From: Glandiceps talaboti
Lineage: Eukaryota; Hemichordata; Enteropneusta; Spengelidae
Assembly (NCBI RefSeq): GCF_964340395.1
Contig: NC_135563.1
Location: forward strand, 7,511,922-7,575,921
Length of the DNA: 64,000 nt
Reading direction: 5' to 3'
The notes beneath the pieces were generated by a model. It saw only the letters and a list, made by a program, of their open reading frames with translations, had not been told where the DNA came from and searched no databases. Below, in pieces: positions 1 to 12,787 of this stretch. Position numbers and translations under genes: made by a program. How positions within the stretch are numbered: position 1 is the first letter of the stretch; each line of letters begins with the position of its first letter.

Positions 1-1
1 C

Positions 2-1582
2 CATGGTCGAATCGAAAGAGATGAAAAGGTGAAGGACCCTTTCAACGTAGATTATTGGGGAAACTCGGTAGCTGTAGATTTATTGAAACTTCCTCAAAAT
101 GAATGGAGTGGTCAGGATCGCCCAAAGAAATTATCTCTCCTACTTACAAATGTCTGCGATCTTAGGTATGTAATTAAGACCGGGGCTTCGTTACCAGACG
201 ACTTTGATGGCCATATCAAATTTTATTTGAATGAAAGTAATGTACATCTAATGGCCCGCATGGTGCTGTTCCTGTACACAACATGGTTGGGTGATGACGC
301 CTCTACTACGGCAGAAGTATTGGTGCAAATTTGGTATTCGTTGTATCTGTCTGAGTCTCACTGGAGATTCCTAGAGCGACATCTGGTGGCATTGAGAGAC
401 ATCAACGAAGAAAAGTTGGTGGTAGAAACACGTGGAAATTTGGTCATCCCAAATGACGTGTTGGTGCAAATAAAGGTGATCTGGGGGAAATGGCTACGTG
501 TTGGGCAGAAGAAAAGTTTAAAACATAGCATTTCCGAGCATCGTAAAGTCATGCGACTAGCTGACCCAGCCATCGATCACATTTGGGATGATTACATACA
601 CGTAATCACGCATGCTCACCGTAAATCACTTCAACAATGGTGGGACGATGGCATCCTTCTATCAGAGGCTAGCCGTGTGAAAACCAATCCCATTCACCCC
701 AACGTTACTTTACTTCGATGTAACATGTTCCCTAAAGGAAAAGCACCGGAATGCTTCCATTTTGGGAATAAACAAGATACTTTTGTTCTCGGCAATTTCT
801 TATTTCCACCCTGGTTTATCAAAGAAGAGATGGAATATGCTGTGAAACCAACGTCGTTTCCCTTCACTTCATGGGATTACGTAGAGGCTAGCGCACATTG
901 CAACGTCCCGTCTCTCCTCACTATGTATGCCAACTACATTACCTACAACGTAGAGAAGTTTATTCTGAATCAGCAGAGAGGCCAGATATCAGCGCACATT
1001 TTCATTGGTAGCTGTCTCCAACTTACCAAAGAAATTACCCAAAGGGAAGCAACATTCGATCGCATTTGCACCTCCACCTTAAGCGACTACTATGGATTGC
1101 CGGCCATCCTCGACATCTTCAAGCCGTATATTAACACCACCAATCCCCATGCAATGATCATCACGGAGACAATCAACTGGAGCGCAGATATACCTCGGCT
1201 GGAAGGAATGGAGAGATACCTTGTGTATGCCCCAATTCAGAAGAATATTCGAGAAGACACCCATGTGCCAATCACAGACAAAGATTTCTACGATTCCGAG
1301 AGATCCTGCTCTGAGTATAGAAACTACTCAGCAAGTTTTATCAACTACCTTAGAGCTGATTTCCTCCTCCATAAGATGAAAACGACTGGTTGCAGCTTGA
1401 ATGCAAAGGCTATTCCAAAGTTTTCGACAGATGTTGTATGTTATTCAGGCCTGACAATGCGGAACTTTATCCGTGAACTCAACCATGTTATGCCACACTG
1501 TTGGAAAGTGAACTGTCGTCGTGTAACTCAAAACACAGGATCATTGCAGAGAAATTTAGAATGGACAATACCTGCGATGTAA
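2..1582 (+). CDS. MYND-finger / DUF4470-type protein, 3' part (5' end outside window)
   Basis: This open frame enters from the left edge (first whole codon at base 2) and runs 526 residues to a TAA. The N-terminal visible part (DYWGNSVAVDLLKLP, then a SLLLTNVCDLRYVI core) resembles the DUF4470 domain that follows MYND fingers in many invertebrate proteins. The remaining ~400 residues look globular, Trp-rich, with no signal peptide or membrane segment, and I recognise no further domain. The second copy downstream shows that the missing upstream part should encode two MYND zinc fingers. There is no intron in the visible part. The internal GTG at base 29 is not the start, because the frame stays open upstream and matches the interior of the exon at 5790-6330. 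Molecular function is unknown; MYND fingers usually bind proline-rich peptides. Family assignment is moderately sure; function is not inferred. Confidence 0.75.
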   Translation, partial: HGRIERDEKVKDPFNVDYWGNSVAVDLLKLPQNEWSGQDRPKKLSLLLTNVCDLRYVIKTGASLPDDFDGHIKFYLNESNVHLMARMVLFLYTTWLGDDASTTAEVLVQIWYSLYLSESHWRFLERHLVALRDINEEKLVVETRGNLVIPNDVLVQIKVIWGKWLRVGQKKSLKHSISEHRKVMRLADPAIDHIWDDYIHVITHAHRKSLQQWWDDGILLSEASRVKTNPIHPNVTLLRCNMFPKGKAPECFHFGNKQDTFVLGNFLFPPWFIKEEMEYAVKPTSFPFTSWDYVEASAHCNVPSLLTMYANYITYNVEKFILNQQRGQISAHIFIGSCLQLTKEITQREATFDRICTSTLSDYYGLPAILDIFKPYINTTNPHAMIITETINWSADIPRLEGMERYLVYAPIQKNIREDTHVPITDKDFYDSERSCSEYRNYSASFINYLRADFLLHKMKTTGCSLNAKAIPKFSTDVVCYSGLTMRNFIRELNHVMPHCWKVNCRRVTQNTGSLQRNLEWTIPAM

Positions 1583-1655
1583 AATTCATGGAAGTTACAC
1601 ATTCTAATGTTCTTGCGATTAATAGAAAAGGTACGTTCTGTAAGTAACATAACTG

Positions 1656-1685
1656 TATGCTATGCTATGCTATGCTATGCTATGC
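1656..1685. repeat. (TATGC)n microsatellite
   Basis: Six uninterrupted TATGC units lie about 75 bp after the stop codon of the MYND/DUF4470 gene, probably in its 3' UTR. Confidence 0.85.
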
Positions 1686-1790
1686 ATACATTTTCTTTGT
1701 GAAGTTAAAACACAATTTATTCGCAGTATACCTATCCATAACTTCAAAACATCTATATATATATTAAATGATTTTTTTTTCTGATTTTAT

Positions 1791-2138
1791 TATAAGTTGT
1801 GAGTTATGATGAAATATATTGAATCTACATGAGTTACAGTCACTTTAATAGTATTATAAGTTGTGATCTAGGGTGAAATGAGATATATTGCATACCCGAG
1901 TTACTTTGACGTTGTTATAAGTGTGAGTTAGAGTGAGACGAGATGTATTGCATCTACATGAGTTATAAGTTGTGAGTTATAATTAGGGTGAGACATATTA
2001 CATCTAAATGAGTTACTTTTTATATTATTATAAGTTGTGAGTTAGGGTGAGACATATTACATGTACACATTACTTTGAGAATTATAAGTTGTGAATTAAT
2101 GTGAGACATACGGCATCTATTAAATTACTAGGTACAGA
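1791..2138 (+). repeat. Degenerate minisatellite, unit ~50-65 bp
   Basis: About six diverged tandem units each begin TATAAGTTGTGAGTTA and continue with a GTGAGACATATTACATCTA-like core and ATGAGTTACTTT. Unit lengths vary from about 48 to 65 bp. The array lies just downstream of the first MYND/DUF4470 gene. Confidence 0.7.
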
Positions 2139-2941
2139 GACAGAATTATATATAAAGAAATAACAGCGTTGTGTTAAAATCTACTCCTTAGATCGTCAAT
2201 TAACAGTTTTGTTTTGTGCGCGGACGTTGACTAGAGTCTTCACTAAGACAAACTTTTCTCAAACGGAAGTACTGGGCCTGTGCTCGAGTGAGGGCGCTAA
2301 TGTGGCTCGCGTGATTTCATTCCGTATTAGGATCACCACAGACAAGAATCGTCTGTGGAATAACATACTATATATAATTGTAGTGTTATATGTTTTGGCC
2401 CAATATGGGTATTTACACACATTGATCTGAAAGTTATCTGTCCAATGTAAGGAGTGCAGATAACATATCGATCTGGAGCTGCAAACGGTCATTGAGCAGT
2501 GATAATTTTAGTACATTTATAATATATGAATCTGACCTGAATGTTTATATGGTGAGAAATGAATTGATAATATTATTAATTTTTGTAATTAAGATTTTCA
2601 TATGGTCTTCAAACTGACACCCATTTCAAACTCCGTTGAGTTTATCTCGGCATGAAGTTACTGAACAAGTGAATTAATCCATGGTAGAACTAAAATTTCT
2701 GAATTCATTGTCACAAATTGTATACATGTTCTTTTATTGCTTATTTTGTCAAGATGTCGTGTAGTATCCCCCCCCCACCATGAAACGCTCTGTCACAACA
2801 TCTTGTAAATGAATAAAATATAGGTTACCAAACGCTAAAATCATTGCCCAAATTTGAACTTTCTGAAAGTCATGTCACAAGGGTATGTCTTGTCCATATA
2901 CGCAATACGCAACATAAATAATCATACCCACATCCATATAA

Positions 2942-3060
2942 ACTCAGCTTGTGTCTCTTAAATGTCTAATCTCACAAAGTTTACAAAGTCGTGTTTTTGC
3001 ATAAAATGAAAGATATTTGGTACTTTAGCTATATAACACACAAAAAAGATTGCTGTACTG
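2942..3060 (+). repeat. Dispersed repeat copy 1 (pair with 7521-7637)
   Basis: Begins ACTCAGCTTGTGTCTCTTAA and stays close to identical to 7521-7637 for about 115 bp (AATGTCTAATCTCACAAAG and onward), then diverges. The first bases match the terminal inverted repeat of the element at 6976-7542. Sequence at 3100-3200 also resembles 14400-14490 (a CAGCCTCTTT and a GTGTCACGGAAGAAA block), so the family has at least three partial copies. Confidence 0.65.
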
Positions 3061-4685
3061 CTGTGTTTAATATACTGTGCTAAAACCCTCGTCAATACAC
3101 CGTCATAAACCCCAGCCTCTTTTACGGTACCGTCCAATTGACGCACCGTTGATTTTTCGATGTGTCACGGAAGAAAAATCAGCTCTGGTTTGCAATGATG
3201 TGTTAATAAAAGTTTGTGCAACTCTGAAAATCATATCCTTGTGAATAGATACTTGTATTCACAATTTTATAATGTATCCTTGATTTTGACTTGAAATAGT
3301 TATTTTAAAACTTCGTTTTTGTTATTAATGAATGACAAAGATTGTAATCACGTGCACGCTAAGAAGAGTACTGAAAATTAAATTTAACAAAGTGTTCTGA
3401 TATCAAGTATAAACAGTAATTTTTTTTACACATATAGCCCGTTTCAAGTCATCGTTCACCGGCTCTTTAAATTTTTGGGGCCTATAGTCCATTACATGCA
3501 CAAGGTACAACGTGCTACGCAGATTTATTGTTCTACAAGAATAGCGGCGCCGTTTTACAGGTCGTGTAGCGCACTCCAAATAAGAACTCATGCGTCACAG
3601 TCGCGTACAGATAACATTGCATAGCGAAGGCGGATACTGAATGTACACAAACAATATTCATTATTCTCACCGGTGAACAAGGTTTGGCAACCGATTATTT
3701 AGCTAATACCAGGGACAGACACATTAAGAAGGAATCATCAGCAATTGCAACCACTGAGGAAATCATTGGAGGTGAAATTTCCATAAATTCTACAGTAAAA
3801 CAAGACTTAGTCCAAACGTACGTACCTGAACAAATCCGTGGTAAGCCTCTCTCTCTCTATATATATATCGCTACTATATTTTTTGTAACTTGCTAATTAG
3901 CCCTACTTCACTACTATTATAATGGACGATTCGATGACTTTAAAGTCAAGTTCATATAACCATCGTACCGTTTCACCCAGAATAGCTCTGGAAATATATG
4001 CGCCATGAGAACGCCCACACGTCTTGGAAGTAAACGGAGACGTGTCGGAGCTCTCAAAGCACACATTCTAAACCGAGGTAAAGTCTTGCTTGCAGACACG
4101 TACGGACTATTTATAAAGTCGTATCCTGATTTACTCCGTCTGCAAGCAGGACTAAATAAACCCACCATTACACCGTAGTGTTTAAAATGTATACTTTGAA
4201 AGTGAAGGCGTGAGACTATTTAATTTTCCTGTAATGAGCGAATGGATGGTGGATTAAATTTCAAAGAAAAAGTGAAAGTGTCATGGCAAGCCGTATAGGG
4301 AAGGCCATAATTGTGAAAATTTACATGTATTACAATGACTGCAATTTGCTATCGACGCTATCGTCACAGTGACTACAGTGCAATACTAGTAATTAATATT
4401 ACAAAGTCGTACGTGTTGGTTCTAGCAGGTCTATCTGTTTTGAAATTATTACTTCTGCTCTCTGTAACAACTTTCATATTTACTACCATGAATACGACTG
4501 GGTTTGTTTGAGACACGTCAGTGCGATGTCAGTTCTAGATCTATACGTAGTCAATGTTAAGCTGTATCTCTTTGTTCAGCGTGTTTGGTTTACAAATTCT
4601 GACGAACCATGACGAATTTCGTAGAATTGGGCACTATTCCAGGTAACCATCTGCATACAAAAAGTGCATTTGTTCGTATACAGTA

Positions 4686-4686
<1 letters not shown>

Positions 4687-4732
<46 letters not shown>

Positions 4733-4779
4733 TTACTACTACTACTACTACTACTACTACCACTACCACCACCACCACC

Positions 4780-4820
<41 letters not shown>
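4687..4820. repeat. (ACT/ACC)n trinucleotide microsatellite
   Basis: About 134 bp of ACT units with an internal ACC-rich block. It keeps frames open on both strands (poly-Thr, poly-Val), which explains open frames here without a gene. Confidence 0.9.
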
Positions 4821-4822
<2 letters not shown>

Positions 4823-5033
4823 GCAATTAAAGATAGTTAGCTGACACAATGCTTAGTACACACTTAGTACAAATGCTCAGATCATTGAAATTGGTCACCT
4901 GCAAAAAACACGTCGTATAACTATATAAAGACTCATAAACACAGTTAGTCATTAATAAACATTAATACATAATAACAGTGTGTATTTCTCATTTTTTTTT
5001 GTTTACTCCTGCGTCCCACACAGAACAGAAGTC

Positions 5034-6330
<1,297 letters not shown>

Positions 6331-6975
6331 TTTGTCCAGCCTAGCAGTCTGCAGATTTGGGGGAAACACAAAAATAACCCTCTCTCCTTCAGTGAAGACT
6401 ACTGCAGAGCCAATCTTGAACGAGCAAATAACATCTACCCCACATACACAATTCCTCTAAAGTGCTGTAAAAAAGAATCATAACTGCCATAAATAGTAGA
6501 TTAAGTGACAGGTTTGTTGAGAATCAACATTTTTTTAAAAATCTTGTTGTCACACCACATTAGATAGAACTTTTTTTTGACCTTACTTTCAAATAATAAT
6601 ATACCTTTACAAACTCAATATACAGTTTTACTTGCATGATTCATCTGACCCAGTAACCCCCACCACCACCCCCACCACCACCACAAGGCTTTAACCAACA
6701 ACCTGCAAATTCAAAGATGGTCGTTCTTAACAATTCAACCATCATAATTCCATCTGGAAAGAATGTCACAAAATCACCCAGAATAATTACAAGTATATTT
6801 TTTAGAAATTGGTTTCAACAACTTTTATTCAGTTCATTATTTTATATTAGCAATATTTGTTTTCTATTTTAATTTTTACTGTTATTACAATCAATTTCAG
6901 CAAACATCTCAGACAGTAGACTGGATGCTCATAGCAAAAATAGAAAATGACAGATAAAGTCTGAATGGTTTGACT

Positions 6976-7542
6976 ATTAAAGTGGCACAAGCTGAGTTTA
7001 TAAACTTTTTAGTCAAGTGAAAATACTTACAAAAAAACCTTGATTAAACTATTACTAATGTCAAGGCATGCCTACTGTGACACTACCACTGCCTTGTAAT
7101 TATGTAAGAACAGTTTATTGCCTAGTATGTATTCCTCAACATTTTTTGGTATGCATCAAAAATATGTCATCGAATTGTTAATATGTTACACTTTTTGTCA
7201 TAAAACCTTAGCATTTGGGTGTTTGAGACACACACAATCCTTGTTTGAGACACACACTGAATCCTGGTCATAAGAGCTTAGCATTTGACGTTTTATGCTA
7301 CAATTTACTCTAAAACAGAACAGGTCAAAAGATGTGTCAGTTCCAGGTGACAAAACAAACACTCCAGTTGAAACCACACCAACTTGTTTTTATAACAAAA
7401 AGTGTATATCTTCATATCAGGTTTGAGTTCAGTCAATTGCAAGTGATAATTATGTATGCTTCAGTTAGTAGAATACTATGAGCGACTCTTAAATACACAA
7501 CATTGTCCAAATATGTATAACCTCAGCTTGTGCCCCTTTAAT
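6976..7542. mobile_element. MITE-like element with ~21-bp terminal inverted repeats
   Basis: The left end reads ATTAAAGTGGCACAAGCTGA. The right end, reverse-complemented, reads ATTAAAGGGGCACAAGCTGA, one mismatch in 20. The 567-bp interior has no transposase-like frame, so it is non-autonomous if mobile. I could not define a clean target-site duplication. Confidence 0.55.
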
Positions 7543-7637
7543 GTCTAATCTCACAAAGTTTACAAAGCCGTGTTTTGCATAAAATGAAAGATAATTGGTA
7601 CTTTAGCAAAATAACACACAGAAAAGATTGCTGTACA
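7521..7637 (+). repeat. Dispersed repeat copy 2 (pair with 2942-3060)
   Basis: Shares the block starting CTCAGCTTGTG and continuing AATGTCTAATCTCACAAAG through to AAGATTGCTGTAC with 2942-3060, with only a few differences over about 115 bp. It overlaps the right terminus of the 6976-7542 element. Confidence 0.6.
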
Positions 7638-7835
7638 CCTCAAATTCAAAACCAATTTTTTTTTCACCATTTTAGTATGATTTTTGTTCGTTTGACCAAA
7701 CTTGATATTAATCTTGTCTATGTATATAAGATCATTCTCACAAACGAGAGCTGATATTTCTTCTTCGACACTGTGTAAGTGTCCGTGGTTTATGATGAAT
7801 GTATAATAATCATAGTAATAACAATAATAATGTTA

Positions 7836-7895
7836 GTTTTTATATAGCACTTTCCCACTCTGTGCTCAAAGCACTTTACAATTATTACCCCTGGC
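7836..7895 (+). repeat. SINE/LINE-tail-like sequence
   Basis: The stretch around TTTATATAGCACTTTCCCAC and GTGCTCAAAGCACTTTACAA resembles the widespread invertebrate retroelement motif TATAGCGCTTT...CTCAAAGCGCTTTACA. No full element boundaries are visible. This rests on pattern memory only. Confidence 0.35.
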
Positions 7896-9718
7896 ATGGA
7901 GCTATAGCAGCACAATGGCCCTTTATACTTCCTCAACTCCCTGGGAGCATATACCTGTTTTTTTTAGCCATGCCTTATGTTATACTTAAAGGCACAGCTA
8001 AAACAAGCAGCATTTGCCAGAAGACTATTATGCAACATACACATGTATGATCAATGTGAGCTAATTGTAAATTTCAGTGCAATACAATCCATTAACTTAG
8101 ACTGAACTTTTACACACAGATGAGCTTTTATCATATTATGTATGATCAGAGTTGATCAATTCACAAGTTTTGGTTGTCATTTAACTTGATAGATAACAAC
8201 ACTTTTACTTCTGAACACAGCATGATTGTTATTGAGGGAAGAGTAGAAAAAAAAATGAATGTAAATAAAGCTCTCTCTTCAATTTAATCCTGCTATGTTC
8301 AGCAATATTATATCTAGTGAGTAAAACAATCTCAGCTTGCCAAATTGATTGTTGATCATGAAATGCATAAGTTATGTAGTTCTCTAGCAAACATTATCTG
8401 TGTTAACGGTATGAAAGCACCACATATATGAAAACATCTCATGCACACATATACCAGCAAGTAAGTCACAGCAAGTATTAAAAGTCATGATTACCCATTT
8501 CACCAAATTTGTTTTTCTTTCATTTTATTTTTCTTTTGAGACTGGCACCCCAAACACCTCAAACTTTTATTACATTATTTGAAAACATCAAATATACAGA
8601 CATTACATAGTATATTACACCATGCATGAGCCAGGTTCAACAAAAAATATGGAATATATACCCCGGTCATTCTACATCACGACAATGAGCATCTACATCG
8701 TGACAACGCATGTCTATGTCATTAGTTCTGCTGTGTTCAAAATGTCAGTCAAAAAACTCAAAATTGTCATTGCTTTCCTTGGTTTTCAAAAAATATTACT
8801 GGTGATGTTATAATTAAATTATTCCCCAATATTTTTCTTCATTCAGCCAGAAAACACTCATGACTTTAGGGTTTAATTTGTCACTTTAAGTCACTAGACA
8901 AGTAGTGACAAGGGCCCCTTAGGTCACTCATATTTTCCTTGGCTGAATGAAATCTTATTGTTCTCTTTACATTTAGCTCATGAGTAGTCTATTCATAGTT
9001 ATTTCCCATCGCCTTGGTAACTTTTTGAAATCCAAGATGGTTGTGATCTACAAATTTTTCCGAGAATTTATTATCTAGTATATTCTGCACCTTTTTACAT
9101 TTTGAGTTTGCCAACTGAAAATATCTTCTTGTCGCAGTCTTTCAAATATTGACAAGAAAATGTGAACTTTGATATAAATTCTACTGCAAGATGTGTAAAA
9201 AAATATGGTAATTTTTTTGTACTTTTTTGAATTTGTAAATTACTAATTAGACTATTTTTTGACCCCAAATCTGCAGTAAATAATAATGATTACTCATCTT
9301 AATCTGAAGAAAAATACAAAAAGCTGAACTCTATTTGAGGGGCAAGAAATGCAATTAGCCACTTAATTTGTTGATCTACAATGTTATTTTTTTGTCTTAA
9401 AGAAAATTTACAAGGATACAAGTATGTAGCCACTAGTGTAAACGGGCATTGCACAACATGTTGCTTTACATGAAAAACTGAAGGTAAGTATTCAAATCAA
9501 GATGAAGCAAGTATTCAACTCAAGACGATGTGAACTTAGTGTGAATTCACAGACAGTCTAGTGTCTTCGAATTTACCTGCACCACTTTTTGCATCACATC
9601 TTTTTCACATTTATAGGACAAGTTTGTGTCTATTGCTAACAGCATATTGCATAGCATTTCTTTGAAAGAAAAAACAGAGGGTGAATTTTCTGCTCAAGAC
9701 AGTCCAGTATCTTCAAAT

Positions 9719-11242
9719 TTACTTGCGCCATTTAAGAAATACCCCAACAGCTATGGCTGCAACAGCTACAATAGGTACACTAATTTTGAGTAATAAGTAC
9801 CCTATGTCTTCTTTATTTTTGATAGATGAATCTGATGGCGATTCAGTTTTAACTGGTTGACTTTCATCACTTCCAACATCATCACCTGTGATCTCATTCT
9901 CAGCTTGTAAACTTTCCGACACTGGTGTTTCCTCGACAAGTCCTGTATGAGTTACCTCATTGCTTTCAAGAGTCTCTTGGAGTTCATTAGACGGAATACT
10001 AACATTTTCTACTTTCTTCTCATCTTCACTTTCTTTGGGTACATTTAAAGTAGGTTCTTCTTCCACATGATCCCCATTAGCATTAGCATTGTCTGTGATA
10101 GACACTTCACCTAGATTGTTCATTACAGTATCTTTTGCATGTGTATCACCTCCTTCTTGTTCAGTTTCCTTCTTGACATCAGTTTCAGATATTGTTTCTT
10201 CATCTTTTGTTCTGTCTACATCATTAGCAACTGGTACATCGTTTGTGTCTCCTGATGCTCCTCTTTTGATAAATCTTGGGTCTCTCCATTCTTCCGTAGT
10301 TCCATTGTCATCTTTTAATACTGTAACTTCGACTTTTTCAATGGGAACTTCGACTGCTTGTTGTATCTCTTCTCTCCTCGTGTCATCATTGTCAATTAAC
10401 TGCTCTGCTTCCTTCCCCGCTGTTTGTTCAGAAGATGTTTCCTCTACTGGTGGTATATCAAATTTCTCCATATTCTGATTCGATGCTTGGTTGTCCTCTG
10501 CTTCCACTGGTGGTACATCAAATTTCTCCATATTCTGATTCGATGCTTGGTTGTCCTCTGCTTCCACTGGTGGTATATCAAATTTCTCCATATTCTGATT
10601 CGATGCTTGGTTGTCCTCTGCTTCCACTGGTGGTACATCAAATTGCTCCATATTCTGATTCGATGATTGGTTGTCCTCTGCTTCCACTGGTGGTACATTA
10701 AATTTCTCCATATTCTGATTCGATTCTTGGTTGTCCTCTGCCACAACTTGGAAAGGCTGGCTTTGTGGACTAGCAGCTTGCTCTGCTTGCTCAGAGGGTT
10801 GAGATTTGTCCTCACTACTTTCTTCCACAGGCTGAATTTCAAAGTTCTCCATGTTGTTTGAAGATTGTTGATCTGAAATATCATTCCCTTCTAATGGACT
10901 ACTGATACTGGCTTCATTCAGCTTCTCTTCATTTTCTTGTTTGATAGGTGCACTTTCCTGCAGTGACTGAGTTTCTTCCACTGTATCAGATTTGACTGTG
11001 TCATCAACCTTTGATGTAGTAGCCAGGTCTTCTGTTTCAGTTTCTGTTTTCTCTTCTGCTTCTTGGGGCATTTCTGAATCTGCTTTCTCTGTCTCGTCTC
11101 TGGAATACCCCACTGGTTCAGCTTCAACTTCATTGTCTGCATCTGACACACTCCGTACATATCCATTCCCTGCTGGTTCAGTGCTGGTAATTCCAAGTGC
11201 AGGAGTTGCATCCTGTGGTGGCATATCAGGCATGGGCAGATC
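9719..11242 (-). CDS. MAVS-like gene exon 5: acidic region, 20-aa repeats, tail anchor
   Basis: Terminal exon of 507 codons plus stop, entered in phase 0 after CTATGACAG (DLPMPDMPPQ...). It is dominated by Glu, Asp, Ser, Thr and Gln, holds the 60-bp repeat array, and ends in a hydrophobic segment (ISVPIVAVAAIAVGVFL) with a four-residue basic tail, KWRK. Confidence 0.9.
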   Translation of the reverse strand, partial: DLPMPDMPPQDATPALGITSTEPAGNGYVRSVSDADNEVEAEPVGYSRDETEKADSEMPQEAEEKTETETEDLATTSKVDDTVKSDTVEETQSLQESAPIKQENEEKLNEASISSPLEGNDISDQQSSNNMENFEIQPVEESSEDKSQPSEQAEQAASPQSQPFQVVAEDNQESNQNMEKFNVPPVEAEDNQSSNQNMEQFDVPPVEAEDNQASNQNMEKFDIPPVEAEDNQASNQNMEKFDVPPVEAEDNQASNQNMEKFDIPPVEETSSEQTAGKEAEQLIDNDDTRREEIQQAVEVPIEKVEVTVLKDDNGTTEEWRDPRFIKRGASGDTNDVPVANDVDRTKDEETISETDVKKETEQEGGDTHAKDTVMNNLGEVSITDNANANGDHVEEEPTLNVPKESEDEKKVENVSIPSNELQETLESNEVTHTGLVEETPVSESLQAENEITGDDVGSDESQPVKTESPSDSSIKNKEDIGYLLLKISVPIVAVAAIAVGVFLKWRK

Positions 11243-12741
11243 CTGTCATAGAACATACAATATCCAATGTCAACAAAACTAGCGTCATGTTCTTTTTAAG
11301 GCACAAATCTCAATAAAGACAAAAGATTGTACAGTTTGACCACTGGGGGCACTGTTTGGAAACATTTTTTTTTTCAGAATTGAGAACCAGAATTGTTGAG
11401 TATTGGACACATATTGAAAATTGGACCTATTTCTGTGAAAAACAAAGTTCTTCAATCTCTCCAAACTTTCTCCTGGTTGTTTTGAAACAAGAAAAGAATT
11501 TACAGGTTCACCATTTTGTTATTAAGAAATCAAAAACCTTGTATTCTTCGGATTCTTCAGCTGCAGCCATTTTGGATTCTACAATGGGCTAATTTGAATA
11601 TCATTTTGACCTTTATTTCAAAAATTTGCATATGACCTCTGATTATTTTTGTCTTGATTTTAACAGATAATGGGTTTGAATTTTCTTGAATAAAGTAACA
11701 GAAAAAGTTTCGAAGCTATGGTGCCTTATCATAATTCATATCAAAACTGACAACAAAGGGTTTTCTGGGTTTTTCTATCCATATTAAAGAACTCTGAAAA
11801 TGGTGTTCATTGTATTCAACAGTTCAACCATAAACCCTCCACCCATAACCTGTGGGTTACAGGGGTCTATGGTTTGACATACCCATTGAATAGAAATGCA
11901 ACAAGAGGGATATTTCTAGCACACCTGAACAATTGCAGAAATGGCCAATGTCCCACATTATACATCACTTTCCATAGCACCATCAAGCTAGAGAGTTTTC
12001 TGTGTTTATGCTAATGTTTCACTCCTAAAATCTACGTACAATGGAAGCATGAGACCTTTAATGCACACAAAGACTCCCTATGTCAGTGTACAAATGCAAA
12101 AAGTGTGATCAATGCTGACAGATAATGATCTCATTTATTGGCCGGCATTTTTGGGAGCCACTGAGTAGAAATTTTCTACCATTTTCATACAAATAATTTG
12201 GGAATTATACACTGGATCAAGAAACAGAATGCCGTTCTGTAAAGAGCAAAAACAGGCGAAATATTTTAACTGAGGAGGAACAGAACCTATAAAATTCTGA
12301 TTTCCAAAGTATATGCTATGTTGATATTATTTAAATCTCACCTCTTCAGTGATAGCATTGCTATCATCATTCTGTTTTTCAACAGTCATCTTTGGTTTGG
12401 GTACTTGATAGCCTGTAATGTCTTCTATTTTACCCAAGACGTCATATCTTTCTAGTTGGTGTAGCCTGTCAACCAGAGCACCCATTGTGACATCTTGGTT
12501 TGATAGAGTACGGTATAATTCCTCGGTAGGGTTTTTAGCTAGCTCAATCTGGGCCACATCTTCGGTGCTGATATCTACAGGGAAGAATGGAATGAATAAA
12601 AATCATATATTACTGAATATGTGGAGACACTTCAATCACTAGAATACCGCATACTACGATAAGGCCCCTTAGATGCAAGTTACAGTAATAATAACCCTCC
12701 TCCACCCACACACACATGCACGCACCCCCCCCCCACACACA

Positions 12742-12787
<46 letters not shown>

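Larger units (their letters stand above)
2139..5033. other. Intergenic stretch, no supported gene
   Basis: AT-rich sequence between the two MYND/DUF4470 copies. It holds a dispersed-repeat copy (2942-3060) and an ACT trinucleotide array (4687-4820). Open frames here are short, lack a recognisable family and have no convincing splice context. An open stretch at 3684-3841 ending in a possible donor is noted among the rejected items. Confidence 0.6.
6331..9718. other. Intergenic stretch between broken MYND copy and MAVS-like gene
   Basis: AT-rich sequence with no supported gene. It contains the MITE-like element at 6976-7542, a dispersed repeat at 7521-7637, a SINE/LINE-tail-like stretch near 7836-7895, and the expected 3' UTR side of the minus-strand gene. 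A 33-bp block at 9550-9582 resembles the stop-codon region of that gene (9699-9731). Confidence 0.55.

Noticed and set aside
3684-3841. Open stretch (LATDYLANTRDRHIKKESSA...) ending at a GTAAGC donor
   Set aside because: No ATG, no good acceptor, no recognised family; could be an exon but unsupported.
4590-4830. Poly-Val and poly-Thr frames
   Set aside because: Translation of the ACT/ACC microsatellite.
10089-10884. Other-frame and antisense open frames across the repeat array
   Set aside because: Shadows of the 60-bp in-frame repeat of the MAVS-like exon 5.
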